Assembly: GCA_918262735.1 (NCBI GenBank)
Contig: CAKJYJ010000002.1
Span: 1 to 64,000 of the forward strand
Origin: Clostridiales bacterium
Lineage (GTDB): Bacteria; Bacillota; Clostridia; Christensenellales; UBA1242
DNA: 64,000 nucleotides
Reading direction: 5' to 3'
Position numbers and translations under genes: made by a program. Every line of letters starts with the position of its first letter. Position 1 is the first letter of the stretch. Shown piece after piece: positions 37,353 to 45,461 of the stretch. Under the pieces are notes generated by a model that saw only the letters and a list, made by a program, of their open reading frames with translations, was not told the DNA's origin and did no database searches.

Positions 37353-37961
37353 ATGCGTACAAAAAACCAAGAACTTATGACAAAGATGATAAACTTTATA
37401 GAAAGCGAATACCAAAAGAATGGTTTAGCCCCAACATTAAGGGAAATCGCATCAGAGTTTAACATTACATCTGCTTGTGTAAGTCATTATCTAACAGAGA
37501 TGAAAGAGAAAGGACTTATTCAAAGTAATGGCAAATCAAGAAGTATCAAAACTTCTAAAATGCAAAGTATGTTAAATGAAGTGAGTTATCTTCCAGTTGT
37601 TGGTTCTATTGCTTGTGGGACTCCACTTCTTGCTGAAGAAAACATTGAAAAATATCTCCCTGTACCAACTGACTTTTTAGGTGCTGGCAAGTTCTTCATT
37701 TTAAGAGCAAATGGCAACAGTATGATAAAAGCAGGTATTGAAGATGGAGATTATGTTATCGTAAAACAGCAAGAGACGGCTGAAATTGGTCAAATAATAG
37801 TAGCTTTAATCAATGATGAAGCAACCCTTAAACGCTATTATATTGATAATGAAAAGCAACAAGTAAGATTGCATCCAGAAAATGACAAAATGAAAGATAT
37901 GTATTTCAAAAATGTTATTATTCAAGGAATAGCAGTCAAAGTCATTAAGGACTTAATCTAA
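37353..37961 (+). CDS. LexA-like S24 family repressor
   Basis: 202 residues, the usual LexA length. N-terminal winged helix (LexA_DNA_bind: 'MINFIESEYQKNGLAPTLREIASEFNITSACVSHYLTEMKEKGLI'). C-terminal S24 peptidase: Ser123 in 'GNSMIKAGIEDGDYVIV' and Lys160 in 'DEATLKRYY', with a cleavage-site-like Cys88-Gly89 in 'GSIACGTPL' (Ala-Gly in most LexA). Such proteins self-cleave with RecA on DNA damage. A palindrome between its promoter and start indicates autoregulation. In the phage context it probably keeps the prophage silent and couples release to the SOS response. GGAG precedes the ATG. It could be a host-type lexA captured by the phage. Confidence 0.9.
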   Translation: MRTKNQELMTKMINFIESEYQKNGLAPTLREIASEFNITSACVSHYLTEMKEKGLIQSNGKSRSIKTSKMQSMLNEVSYLPVVGSIACGTPLLAEENIEKYLPVPTDFLGAGKFFILRANGNSMIKAGIEDGDYVIVKQQETAEIGQIIVALINDEATLKRYYIDNEKQQVRLHPENDKMKDMYFKNVIIQGIAVKVIKDLI

Positions 37962-38109
37962 CCATTGTAATTTAATATACAGCCCCATTATTAAATTACT
38001 GATAAGGTGGAACACAAAAGATAATTTACTATTGTATAGGATTTACCAACCATACTATGTAGTTTATTAAATACAAACTTTTGTGCTCGTGGTAAAAAGG
38101 AGTTGTAAT
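37962..38109 (+). other. intergenic region with long-range complementarity
   Basis: 148 nt without an ORF. CACAAAAG near 38013 can pair with CTTTTGTG near 38076. No T-run, so not an obvious terminator. Confidence 0.35.
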
Positions 38110-38286
38110 ATGGAAAATTTGAATTGTAAACACAAAACTATCAAATGTCCAAAGTGTCTTAACAAGATATCTGCAACAGTTCTAAAAAATGGAGATATAA
38201 AAGGCACTTGTCAGATTTGTAAATCGACAGTTATTACAAAACAACATTCAAATGAAACACTTATTAGAATTGTTAATAACGCTTAA
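38110..38286 (+). CDS. small zinc-ribbon protein
   Basis: 58 residues from the ATG at 38110, preceded by AAAAAGGAG. Two CPxC-type knuckles ('CPKCLNKISATVLKNGDIKGTCQIC') make a short zinc ribbon, with a further Cys/His pair at the start ('LNCKHKTIKC'). Small zinc-ribbon proteins in phages are often transcription or DNA-binding accessory factors. It follows the repressor gene and precedes a structured, terminator-containing intergenic stretch. Confidence 0.6.
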   Translation: MENLNCKHKTIKCPKCLNKISATVLKNGDIKGTCQICKSTVITKQHSNETLIRIVNNA

Positions 38287-38487
38287 ACATCTATTTCGTA
38301 TATATGGCACAATAAGGTCGAGCTGAAATAGCGCTTATGAATAAATCCTTGTTCAATACTGTATATGCAAGATTCGTGTCAAAGGTCAATATACATAACC
38401 TCTACGAATAGTAATTCAAAACAAACTATGGATTTCTGTCGTAGAGGTTTTTTATCGACAAAAATCCTAAAAAATTTAGGAGGATAT
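38287..38487 (+). terminator. structured intergenic region ending in a terminator
   Basis: ACCTCTACGA (38398-38407) pairs with TCGTAGAGGT (38439-38448) followed by TTTTTT. The ~110 nt between the preceding stop and this hairpin carry no ORF and could hold a small RNA or long 3' UTR. Confidence 0.6.
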
Positions 38488-38808
38488 ATGATTAACGCAA
38501 ATCAAATTAGAGAAGATCTAAAAAATATAAAATATTATTATACACATAAGACAGTTTTTGAAGAAGCTAGTCAACAACTTGGAGAAAGTGAAGTTATGAA
38601 GAAAGTTAGAGTTTATAACGATATAATTTTATCTGCTCCACCAAAATTTTATGACCTATATTATTCTTTGTATATGTCAGGTCATACACAAGAGTCATTG
38701 TCAGTTAAACTTTGTTATACTCGTGAATATATACGCCTACTTAATAAAGAGTTTATTGATTATCTTATAAAGAAACTTAACGAAAAGGAGGAACTTGTAA
38801 ATGCGTAA
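38488..38808 (+). CDS. phage regulatory protein with helix-turn-helix-like C-terminus
   Basis: 106 residues from the ATG at 38488 (TTAGGAGG upstream); the frame further upstream overlaps the terminator. The C-terminal half 'FYDLYYSLYMSGHTQESLSVKLCYTREYIRLLNKEFIDYLIKKL' resembles the HTH of small phage sigma-like/RinA-like regulators. The N-terminus is helical. Translation is coupled to the next gene, which overlaps by 8 nt. It may drive the motif-carrying promoters, but this is a guess. Confidence 0.5.
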   Translation: MINANQIREDLKNIKYYYTHKTVFEEASQQLGESEVMKKVRVYNDIILSAPPKFYDLYYSLYMSGHTQESLSVKLCYTREYIRLLNKEFIDYLIKKLNEKEELVNA

Positions 38809-39043
38809 TATAGATATGTTTGAAAAAGCAACCAATGTTTATAGGACAAAAAAGTATATAGTTAAACAAATCATTAACTACAAAGTTCATAAAGAATTTC
38901 AAAATGTGCTTTATAGTCAAGACACATTTTACAAAAGGACTTATTTAAGAGATAGATACTATGAGTCAAAGTTCAAAGACAAAATAGATATTGATGGCAA
39001 AAGATTAAAGACAGCGTGTTCATCAAGACAATATGTTGATTAA
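38801..39043 (+). CDS. small basic phage protein
   Basis: 80 residues, strongly basic and tyrosine-rich ('YRTKKYIVKQIINYKVHKEF', 'YKRTYLRDRYYESKFKDK'). GGAGG lies inside the preceding gene and the start overlaps its stop, so the two are co-translated. No domain recognised. Basic charge suggests nucleic-acid binding. Confidence 0.5.
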   Translation: MRNIDMFEKATNVYRTKKYIVKQIINYKVHKEFQNVLYSQDTFYKRTYLRDRYYESKFKDKIDIDGKRLKTACSSRQYVD

Positions 39044-39070
39044 AAGTAACCCTTCGGGGTTATTTTTTTG
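39044..39070 (+). terminator. rho-independent terminator
   Basis: AGTAACCC-ttcg-GGGGTTATT tetraloop hairpin plus T7. Confidence 0.9.
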
Positions 39071-39378
39071 TTGTCTTTTACTACCTTTTTGTTGGTTTTT
39101 TCTTGTCTAAACCTACCTAAAAACTGCCCATTTTCTACCCGCACGCTTCCTTACAATCTGAGAAAAACTGTTATACAATACTCGTGTAATCGATGACAGA
39201 GACAAATGTTTAATCAAGCCGATGTTCATTGGGAGTTTTGCAAAATGAAGGTGGCCACCTACTTGCCAAAAATCGCCCGATACGATTTGTATTATTTTTA
39301 GAGTTCTCTGGTATGTTTGATTACAGCGAGTTGCGACTACACAGCACAAAAAATTTTAATTAAAAAAGGAGAAATAAA
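39071..39378 (+). promoter_or_regulatory. late-operon control region with shared promoter motif (copy B)
   Basis: 308 nt without a convincing gene. GCACGCTTCCTTACAATCT at 39141-39159 and a -10-like TATACAAT at 39173-39180 match copy A (37028-37080). A perfect palindrome GGTGGCCACC lies near 39249-39258. The long leader before the structural genes may hold a regulatory RNA. Confidence 0.6.
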
Positions 39379-39642
39379 ATGCCAAAGTATAGCAATACAG
39401 AAAGAAGATGGACTGTTCCTAATCGTAGGGCAAAATCCTATGCAGAAGAAAGAAAAGCAAAAGTTCATCAACACGGACAAAAAGAAGGTAAAGAACTTAC
39501 TGACTATGAAGCTGGTATGAGATCTGGATACCTTCAATGTCAATCAGACCACGCAGGTTTCTATAAATATAGAAAAGCCCTTGATGAAGGTAAATCAAAG
39601 CGTGAAGCAATCAAATATTCAAGAACAAAAGGTAAAAAATAA
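39379..39642 (+). CDS. basic phage protein of unknown function
   Basis: 87 residues; AAAAAAGGAG precedes the ATG. Very basic and polar ('MPKYSNTERRWTVPNRRAKSYAEERKAKVHQHGQ...KSKREAIKYSRTKGKK'), no membrane segment, so it is not a typical coat protein. Tyr/Arg/Lys content suggests DNA binding or a packaging role. First gene of the structural operon. Confidence 0.5.
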   Translation: MPKYSNTERRWTVPNRRAKSYAEERKAKVHQHGQKEGKELTDYEAGMRSGYLQCQSDHAGFYKYRKALDEGKSKREAIKYSRTKGKK

Positions 39643-39654
39643 TAGGAGGTAAAA

Positions 39655-40017
39655 ATGGAAAAGAAAAATAAGATTTTTGTTGAAAGAGAAATTTATGAAA
39701 AAGACGGAAAACAATACTTTTCATATTTCGTTAAAGCAACAATTCGTGGAAAAGATGTGAAAATCACAGTTGCACCACAATCAGCTAACTCAGGCATAGT
39801 TGATAAAAATGGTTATGCAGTTTTTGATATTGTTTTTGGAAATGAAAACAAACTTGAACTTATTACAACCCCATTTGAAATGAAAGATGCAACAGGACAC
39901 ATCATTAAAGGTAAAACTTTCTCAGTAAAATCCGTTGATGAAAATGGTCAAGTTTACGAATGCCAAGTTAAACCTTTCAAATCTTCAGACAAAGCATTAC
40001 TTAATATGCTTATCTAA
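39655..40017 (+). CDS. candidate phage ssDNA-binding protein
   Basis: 120 residues, beta-rich ('KIFVEREIYEKDGKQYFSYFVKATIRGKDVKITVAPQ', 'YAVFDIVFGNENKLELIT'), consistent with a small OB-like fold. RBS TAGGAGG. In filamentous phages a small gpV-type ssDNA-binding protein is encoded next to coat genes and coats the single-stranded genome before assembly. Position and size fit, sequence similarity is not strong enough by eye to be sure. Confidence 0.4.
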   Translation: MEKKNKIFVEREIYEKDGKQYFSYFVKATIRGKDVKITVAPQSANSGIVDKNGYAVFDIVFGNENKLELITTPFEMKDATGHIIKGKTFSVKSVDENGQVYECQVKPFKSSDKALLNMLI

Positions 40018-40031
40018 AAAATCTTAGGATT

Positions 40032-40068
40032 TCAGGCATAGGTATTATGCCTATGTCTGTTTTAATTT
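40032..40068 (+). terminator. weak hairpin/attenuator
   Basis: AGGCATA (40034-40040) / TATGCCT (40046-40052) then T-rich sequence. May partially reduce transcription into the virion genes, as terminators between gene blocks do in filamentous phages. Confidence 0.5.
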
Positions 40069-40091
40069 AATCTAAAAAAGGAGTAATAATT

Positions 40092-42170
40092 ATGTCAGCA
40101 ATAACTAACTCTATCGTTGGTATTGTGGTTGGAATTGTTGTTGCTCTAATAATCACTTTGATACTCGCAAACACGATATTCAAAGAGAAAAAAATGACAA
40201 TTTTATATGTCATACTATTTGTTCTATTTGCTGGAGCTGGTGCATTTGTGCAAACTCAGTATTTTACTGTTCACGCATCTGCAATGCCAACTCCTCAAGA
40301 GCAAATAGATAATATTGATGCAACAATAACAGATAACTGGAAAAATACTAATGGTGGTTTCACCTTTGAGCAAATTAAAAAAGCTCAAGATGACAATGAG
40401 TGCCCATTTTATGATGACCAAATTATTAACCTAAAATGTCATGATTTTGGTTCGTATGTTGTTTTTAGTTATAAAAATGGCAACGAATATGAAAATATAC
40501 TTTTCTATAAATCAAATGACGGACTTATACTTGATGGAGTCATAAATACTTATGCTTCCCTTACAGGTATGAAGTGGTTTTTAGCTTATGATTTGAGCAC
40601 ATTTAATTGGGTAACGGAAAAGAATAAAGAACCTTATTACTGGACATATCACACTGCATTTGACTGGCACAAGATAGATGGAAATCACGATGACTTGGTT
40701 TCAGTTTCAAGACAGACACAAGAGTTTGTAAAATGGACTCACGCTGTTAGAACAAATCAAGACGAGATGGTTCGTTATGTTATGAATAACGCATCTACTC
40801 TAGCTGCGAAAAATGCAACTTCTCACTTTATTAAGTTTAAGAATGTTGAGCTAATAGGTTCAAGTTCAGAAGGTTTAGTAAAAATCAATAGTTTTTACAA
40901 CTACCTTTATGAGCAAATGAAAGGTTTTCCATATAACACAACAAAGTTGATTGATTGTGCAAATTGTTTATGTTTGCCAATACCTGACACACTTAAACAA
41001 AATTATCCAATTTCGCCAAGTAAAAAGGCAGAATATGGTGATGCAGATTACTATGGTGTATATCGTTGTAATATTGCAGCACAAGTAACCTATGTTAAAG
41101 GCGAAACAGTTAACGCAACAGTCAAAAATGATAATTATGTGGATACCATAAAGAAAGATTATAAAACAAAGGATAAAGTTAAAGTTGATACAGTTCAATC
41201 AACTGCAACTTATTCAAAATTAAATGTAAGCTTTAGAGATACAAACAACAGTGATGTTAGTTCTTTGAACCTTACAACAAAACCTGTAAGAATTCAATTT
41301 ACTTGTCGTGAATTGAACTTATCAAAGATTATCACTATTGATAGTTTAGATAAGTTAAATGCAGGTGTTGATGTTCTTCTTAACAAAGATATGAACTGGG
41401 AATTCTATATTGAAAGCGAAGCTCTTATCTTTGAAAACTTTAGAGGAACATTAGCAATTAGAAGTGATAATAATAGTACAACTTTTGATTACTATTATTT
41501 GAACAACTACACAGTCGCTTCTGTTGGACTTAATGCTGTAGGAAATGTTGATTTGACAGATGTAGATTTGTCTCAAAATCCTGTAAAAATCATACTTGCA
41601 AACGATAATCACTCATATCAATTTGTATTTGATGACAACTCAAAAATTGATAGTTATCAATCAATGCTTGTTGAAATGGGAACTTACAATTACACAATAC
41701 TTTCTAAACAACTTGAATTTGCTAGTGTTACAGGAACTCTTACAATAACTTCAACAGATAAAGTAATGTTATTTAACTATGCTGTAACAACCTATAACAC
41801 ACAACTTTCTTTCAGTATCGATGTTGAAGAATATTCTACTGTTGGATACTTGAGATTGTATAGTGATGTTTCAAATGTAACTCTTATCAGAGATACATTG
41901 TCAAGTGCGAAAGTATATACAGTAACAGTCGTTGTATATGACCAAGATGGTAGATTGATGCACTCATATCTTCACACTCACCAATCAAATGGTTCTTGTG
42001 GAGATAGTTGGCAAATGAACGATTTGAATGATGGCGAAACATACACACTTCAATTAAGATTTACCGACAGAGATGATCCAACTAAGACATACTTGTCAGA
42101 TGTAGCTGACTTTGTATATTCAAGTAGCAAGGGTTATAGAGTTATCTACAACACAGTTAAAAATTATTAA
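40092..42170 (+). CDS. large membrane-anchored phage protein (virion adsorption candidate)
   Basis: 692 residues. Two N-terminal hydrophobic segments (~8-28 'IVGIVVGIVVALIITLILA' and ~36-54 'ILYVILFVLFAGAGAFV') separated by KEKK, then a signal-peptidase-like site (VHASA-M, ~60-65) and a ~620-residue exterior. The middle and C-terminal parts are beta-rich with threonine/serine and repeats of 'PV(R/K)I.(F/L)' style units. In a filamentous phage this place and architecture suit the pIII-like adsorption protein. The first 35 residues resemble an inovirus coat transmembrane helix. AAAAAAGGAG precedes the ATG. No similarity to a named family was recognised. Confidence 0.5.
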   Translation: MSAITNSIVGIVVGIVVALIITLILANTIFKEKKMTILYVILFVLFAGAGAFVQTQYFTVHASAMPTPQEQIDNIDATITDNWKNTNGGFTFEQIKKAQDDNECPFYDDQIINLKCHDFGSYVVFSYKNGNEYENILFYKSNDGLILDGVINTYASLTGMKWFLAYDLSTFNWVTEKNKEPYYWTYHTAFDWHKIDGNHDDLVSVSRQTQEFVKWTHAVRTNQDEMVRYVMNNASTLAAKNATSHFIKFKNVELIGSSSEGLVKINSFYNYLYEQMKGFPYNTTKLIDCANCLCLPIPDTLKQNYPISPSKKAEYGDADYYGVYRCNIAAQVTYVKGETVNATVKNDNYVDTIKKDYKTKDKVKVDTVQSTATYSKLNVSFRDTNNSDVSSLNLTTKPVRIQFTCRELNLSKIITIDSLDKLNAGVDVLLNKDMNWEFYIESEALIFENFRGTLAIRSDNNSTTFDYYYLNNYTVASVGLNAVGNVDLTDVDLSQNPVKIILANDNHSYQFVFDDNSKIDSYQSMLVEMGTYNYTILSKQLEFASVTGTLTITSTDKVMLFNYAVTTYNTQLSFSIDVEEYSTVGYLRLYSDVSNVTLIRDTLSSAKVYTVTVVVYDQDGRLMHSYLHTHQSNGSCGDSWQMNDLNDGETYTLQLRFTDRDDPTKTYLSDVADFVYSSSKGYRVIYNTVKNY

Positions 42171-42186
42171 AATTTGGAGGTAAAAA

Positions 42187-43047
42187 ATGAATACAACTGT
42201 AAAAGCAATATTTATTTCAATAGGTTCACTTTTCACAGCTCTATTCTTGATTTTTGCCATTGGTATGTGTACCCCTGGCTTTAGACAAGCAATGTTTAGG
42301 GTTTGGAATGTTGTTCCTAATGAACAATATGTAGAAAAAGCAAATAGCGAATCTTCACTTACAGAAGAATTGCGAACTTGCAATCAAGAATTAACACAAC
42401 TAACAAGCGAAAAAGAAACTTTACTTGCTCAAGTTGCAACTCTTGATGCCACAAATGAAAGTCAAGCTGAACAAATTGCTGATTATGAGGCACAAATTGC
42501 TCATCTTGATAATCAAATAACAACACTTGAACAAAGAATTGCAACAATATCAGCAAGAGTTGCTAATGGTACAATTAGTTATGTTGATACTCGTGTCAAT
42601 ATTGATATGCCATACTATGATGATAACGGAAACTATATGCATCACATTGGATATAGTTCAAACGGAGTTAATGATATATGGTATAGATTAGGAATTGACC
42701 TTATAAACGAATATAATAATAATTACCGTAATGCAGGTCAAAACACATTGACAGCACTACAATCAAACTATTCTATCCGTATTCATACCTATGATGAATA
42801 CAATGTAACACTTGATAATGGAAATAGCTTTATGGGAAATGTTAACGGAACTTCTTATAGAGTTCTTAGTGATGCAACAATAGTTGATAAAATTACTATT
42901 GAAGGTCAAGAAATTGACATCAATGAATTTGAAAACTTAATTGATGCAAATAGAAACTATACTATGACATTCGATATTGAATACGAATTAGACGCTAACA
43001 ATCGAGTAACAAGTATTGCTTATACACTTCATGTGTTTAATCAATAA
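42187..43047 (+). CDS. membrane-anchored coiled-coil phage protein
   Basis: 286 residues: one transmembrane helix (~8-28 'IFISIGSLFTALFLIFAIGM'), a ~75-residue coiled coil ('LTEELRTCNQELTQLTSEKETLLAQVATLDATNESQAEQIADYEAQIAHLDNQ', ~50-120), then a beta-rich exterior domain. TGGAGG precedes the ATG. It ends one base into the start of the Zot gene (stop/start overlap TAATGA). Candidate minor coat or assembly factor (pVI/pIV-like position). Not recognised by family. Confidence 0.5.
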   Translation: MNTTVKAIFISIGSLFTALFLIFAIGMCTPGFRQAMFRVWNVVPNEQYVEKANSESSLTEELRTCNQELTQLTSEKETLLAQVATLDATNESQAEQIADYEAQIAHLDNQITTLEQRIATISARVANGTISYVDTRVNIDMPYYDDNGNYMHHIGYSSNGVNDIWYRLGIDLINEYNNNYRNAGQNTLTALQSNYSIRIHTYDEYNVTLDNGNSFMGNVNGTSYRVLSDATIVDKITIEGQEIDINEFENLIDANRNYTMTFDIEYELDANNRVTSIAYTLHVFNQ

Positions 43048-43877
43048 TGATAACAATTATCTTTGCTCCTCCTAGAACGGGAAAGACATGCTATATGACG
43101 CATTGTTTGAATATGTATGCTTTCAGCAAAGAACGCAATAAGTTGATGAGAAAAGAGATTACAACTAAAAATCAAAATGGTTTTAATCTAACTATTCCAA
43201 AACATTGTGTATCTTCAAATTATGATATTGAATTTCACAAATTTGGTTATTCTCCTAGATACAATAGAAGAATCAACCCATTTAGATTAGGATTTAAGAA
43301 TGAGTTTGTAAAAACACATTTTAACTATCCTTATGAAGCAATAGGCATAACTGAGGCACAAAAGTATTTGAACAGTCGTATGAGTATGTATTTCCCTGAG
43401 TGGCAAAGTCGTTGGTATGAGCAACATGGTCATAATAATCTGGATATCCTTTTGGATACCCAGAGACCTATGCTCATTGATGTTAATATTCGAGAATTAG
43501 CGCAATTCGTTGAAATAATGAAACTTAAAATTTACTACAATGAGTATGGTAAAGTTAGAAAACTGAGATGGACTATTCGCAAGATAGAAAATTCAAGTTT
43601 ATTTGAGAGATATATGGCTTCTGGTAAGCAAGACAAATCATGCTACAAAGAAGAAACTGTCTATGCAAATTACAATGTATTTGCTCTCTATTCAAGTCAA
43701 AGTTGCAAACCGAAGTTCTATGACGGACATTTCAACGAAGATTTTGATATTAACGAAAGCAAACCCATTGACGAAAGTTTGCAAGGATATATTCAATATT
43801 TGTTAGACAATGATGACGAACTTCCAGAGGGATATTATCAATCTAGGACTATAAAAAGGAGGAAAAATGATGATTAA
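43047..43877 (+). CDS. Zot/pI-type phage assembly ATPase
   Basis: 276 residues. N-terminal P-loop NTPase: Walker A 'FAPPRTGKT' (~7-15), Walker B-like 'AIGITEAQKYLNSR' (~108-121) and the Zot-family segment 'NNLDILLDTQRPMLIDVNIRELAQFVEIM' (~130-160). Zot/gpI proteins form the inner-membrane motor that extrudes filamentous phage DNA through the envelope. No transmembrane segment is seen here, unlike typical Gram-negative Zot, and the C-terminus is short. Start overlaps the preceding gene, and its end overlaps the next by 11 nt, so it belongs to the same operon. This is the key gene for calling the element an inovirus. Confidence 0.82.
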   Translation: MITIIFAPPRTGKTCYMTHCLNMYAFSKERNKLMRKEITTKNQNGFNLTIPKHCVSSNYDIEFHKFGYSPRYNRRINPFRLGFKNEFVKTHFNYPYEAIGITEAQKYLNSRMSMYFPEWQSRWYEQHGHNNLDILLDTQRPMLIDVNIRELAQFVEIMKLKIYYNEYGKVRKLRWTIRKIENSSLFERYMASGKQDKSCYKEETVYANYNVFALYSSQSCKPKFYDGHFNEDFDINESKPIDESLQGYIQYLLDNDDELPEGYYQSRTIKRRKNDD

Positions 43878-44223
43878 CTTTAACAAGAATAAGTTGATAA
43901 ATATGACATTAGATAAGTATTACGATACTTTTGCTCACACATTAGACACATCAGATTTCGTTCCAGATAAGTTTAACAAAAAGATTTGTAAGTATATTTT
44001 TAAGAATATGAGAAAAGCGTTTAGAAGAATAGATAAAGAAGATAGAAAATATCAATCTGTGGTAAATAAAAAAGAAAGAAAAAAACAAAAAGAAATTAAA
44101 AAACTGCAAAAAATTCAAGAAAAAGAGCAAAAAAAGTTAAAAAATCAAGGAAAAATCAACATTTTTAGAAGATTGTTTAAGAAAAAAGTCAGAAAAAGCG
44201 CTGACTCTAACTCAAACAGTTAA
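43867..44223 (+). CDS. highly basic phage protein
   Basis: 118 residues. AGGAGG precedes the double ATG and the gene overlaps the Zot gene. The second half is a Lys/Glu-rich coiled coil ('KKERKKQKEIKKLQKIQEKEQKKLKNQGKINIFRRLFKKK'). Located between the assembly ATPase and Rep. Possibly DNA-binding or a Zot partner; no known domain. Confidence 0.5.
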   Translation: MMINFNKNKLINMTLDKYYDTFAHTLDTSDFVPDKFNKKICKYIFKNMRKAFRRIDKEDRKYQSVVNKKERKKQKEIKKLQKIQEKEQKKLKNQGKINIFRRLFKKKVRKSADSNSNS

Positions 44224-44255
44224 ATCTAAAAGTCAGCGTATAATGGGAGAACCTT

Positions 44256-45293
44256 ATGTCGTTTGGAGAAACAAAAGTATATTTTGACGGAAGTCATTAT
44301 ATAGCAATTCCTCATACGGTAAGGTACACCAGAAAACGCCACAAACCGATTGAGGAAACCATAGTTGTTGAAGAAACGGAAAGCTCACCTGAAACAGATG
44401 AGCTCTCTGTTTTTGAAACAGAAACATCTAATTTTAATTTAGAAGAAGAAACTGAAATTAAAGAATTAGATGATGAATTGCAGAAAAGTGAGCAAAAAAG
44501 TCCTAAAAAAGTTAGAATTTCAACTAAAAAACGACTTTTTGATGAACTTTATGCAAAATATATTGATTTATCTAAGAGAGAACGCAAAAGTAAAATTATT
44601 AAAGATATGCTCCCTTATTTTGATACCTATGACAATGCAAAATCTTATGTCGAAATCAATTTTGATAGAAAACTAAGGAATTTGATATGTCGTAGAGTTA
44701 GAATGACAAGGAAAGCAAATCTTGCAAATTTCAATTATTTTTGCACCTTTACTTATGATAACACAAAGCACACAGAAGAAACTTTTAGAAAAGGGCTAAG
44801 AACTTGTTTCCGTCATTTAGTAGAAAGAAAAAATTGGAAATATATGGGTGTTTGGGAACGAGCACCTGAAAGCAATCGACTCCACTTTCATGGACTATTT
44901 AATATACCAGCTAATACATTACCTGGTGAATTAAAAGAAGTAAGTGATTATGACACAAGAGCTCATAAGATGAGAACAACTTTTCAATCCACATATTTTA
45001 ATGAAAGATATGGTCGCAGTGATTTCAAAGAGATAGACGAAAGAGAAAATCGACTTGGGAACGCACTAGCATATTTAATGAAATATATGGAGAAAACTGG
45101 AGAGAAGATTGTGTATTCAAAGAATTTGCCACAATACTTCATATCGGACATAATGGACGATGACATTGTCTGTACAATAGGACAAGAAGATAGAAAACTA
45201 TTATTGTTTGATGATTTCAAGTGTTGGGACGAAGGATGCTTAATGGGAACAGTTAGCCCCGAAGTCATAGAACAAATGAGAAAAGCAAACTAA
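44256..45293 (+). CDS. HUH rolling-circle replication initiator
   Basis: 345 residues. An acidic N-terminal extension (~30-85) precedes the endonuclease domain. The HUH metal site is 'RLHFHGLF' (His210, His212). The catalytic Tyr motif is 'ALAYLMKYMEK' (Tyr273, Tyr277, Lys276/280), matching YxxKYxxK of phage-type Rep proteins. 'FTYDN' (~165) is the upstream motif 1. Such enzymes nick one strand of an origin and start rolling-circle replication of phage and plasmid DNA. GGGAGAA precedes the ATG. Two large hairpins lie directly after the gene and may include its origin. Confidence 0.88.
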   Translation: MSFGETKVYFDGSHYIAIPHTVRYTRKRHKPIEETIVVEETESSPETDELSVFETETSNFNLEEETEIKELDDELQKSEQKSPKKVRISTKKRLFDELYAKYIDLSKRERKSKIIKDMLPYFDTYDNAKSYVEINFDRKLRNLICRRVRMTRKANLANFNYFCTFTYDNTKHTEETFRKGLRTCFRHLVERKNWKYMGVWERAPESNRLHFHGLFNIPANTLPGELKEVSDYDTRAHKMRTTFQSTYFNERYGRSDFKEIDERENRLGNALAYLMKYMEKTGEKIVYSKNLPQYFISDIMDDDIVCTIGQEDRKLLLFDDFKCWDEGCLMGTVSPEVIEQMRKAN

Positions 45294-45296
45294 AAT

Positions 45297-45370
45297 AAAT
45301 GGTGGCGTAAAAAATGTGAGGGATGAACACAAGCTTCAGCAGTGTCGTCCCCACATTTAGCCACCATTTT
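45297..45370 (+). repeat. long nested hairpin after rep (candidate terminator or packaging signal)
   Basis: ATGGTGGC (45299-45306) pairs with GCCACCAT (45360-45367), AAATGTG (45312-45318) with CACATTT (45352-45358), and GGG (45320-45322) plus ACAC with GTGT and CCC (45349-45351). It ends in a T-run. Confidence 0.75.
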
Positions 45371-45400
45371 TGTTTGTCAACCAGTTCCATTTTTAATTGC

Positions 45401-45461
45401 TGGCGTGTGCTTGTCCTGGCGAGCGAAGCGAAGCCACTTGTATCAAGACAAGCACACGCCA
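45401..45461 (+). repeat. perfect 15-bp stem hairpin (candidate rolling-circle origin or packaging signal)
   Basis: TGGCGTGTGCTTGTC (45401-45415) is perfectly complementary to GACAAGCACACGCCA (45447-45461). The loop holds a second stem TGGC/GCCA and the sequence CTTGTATCAAG. GC-rich against an AT-rich background, no T-run, immediately after rep. Confidence 0.75.

Noticed and set aside
40092..42170. Phage tail-fibre or bacterial adhesin identity for the 692-aa protein
   Set aside because: No tail-module neighbours; two N-terminal membrane helices and position before Zot fit a filamentous-phage protein better, though not proven.
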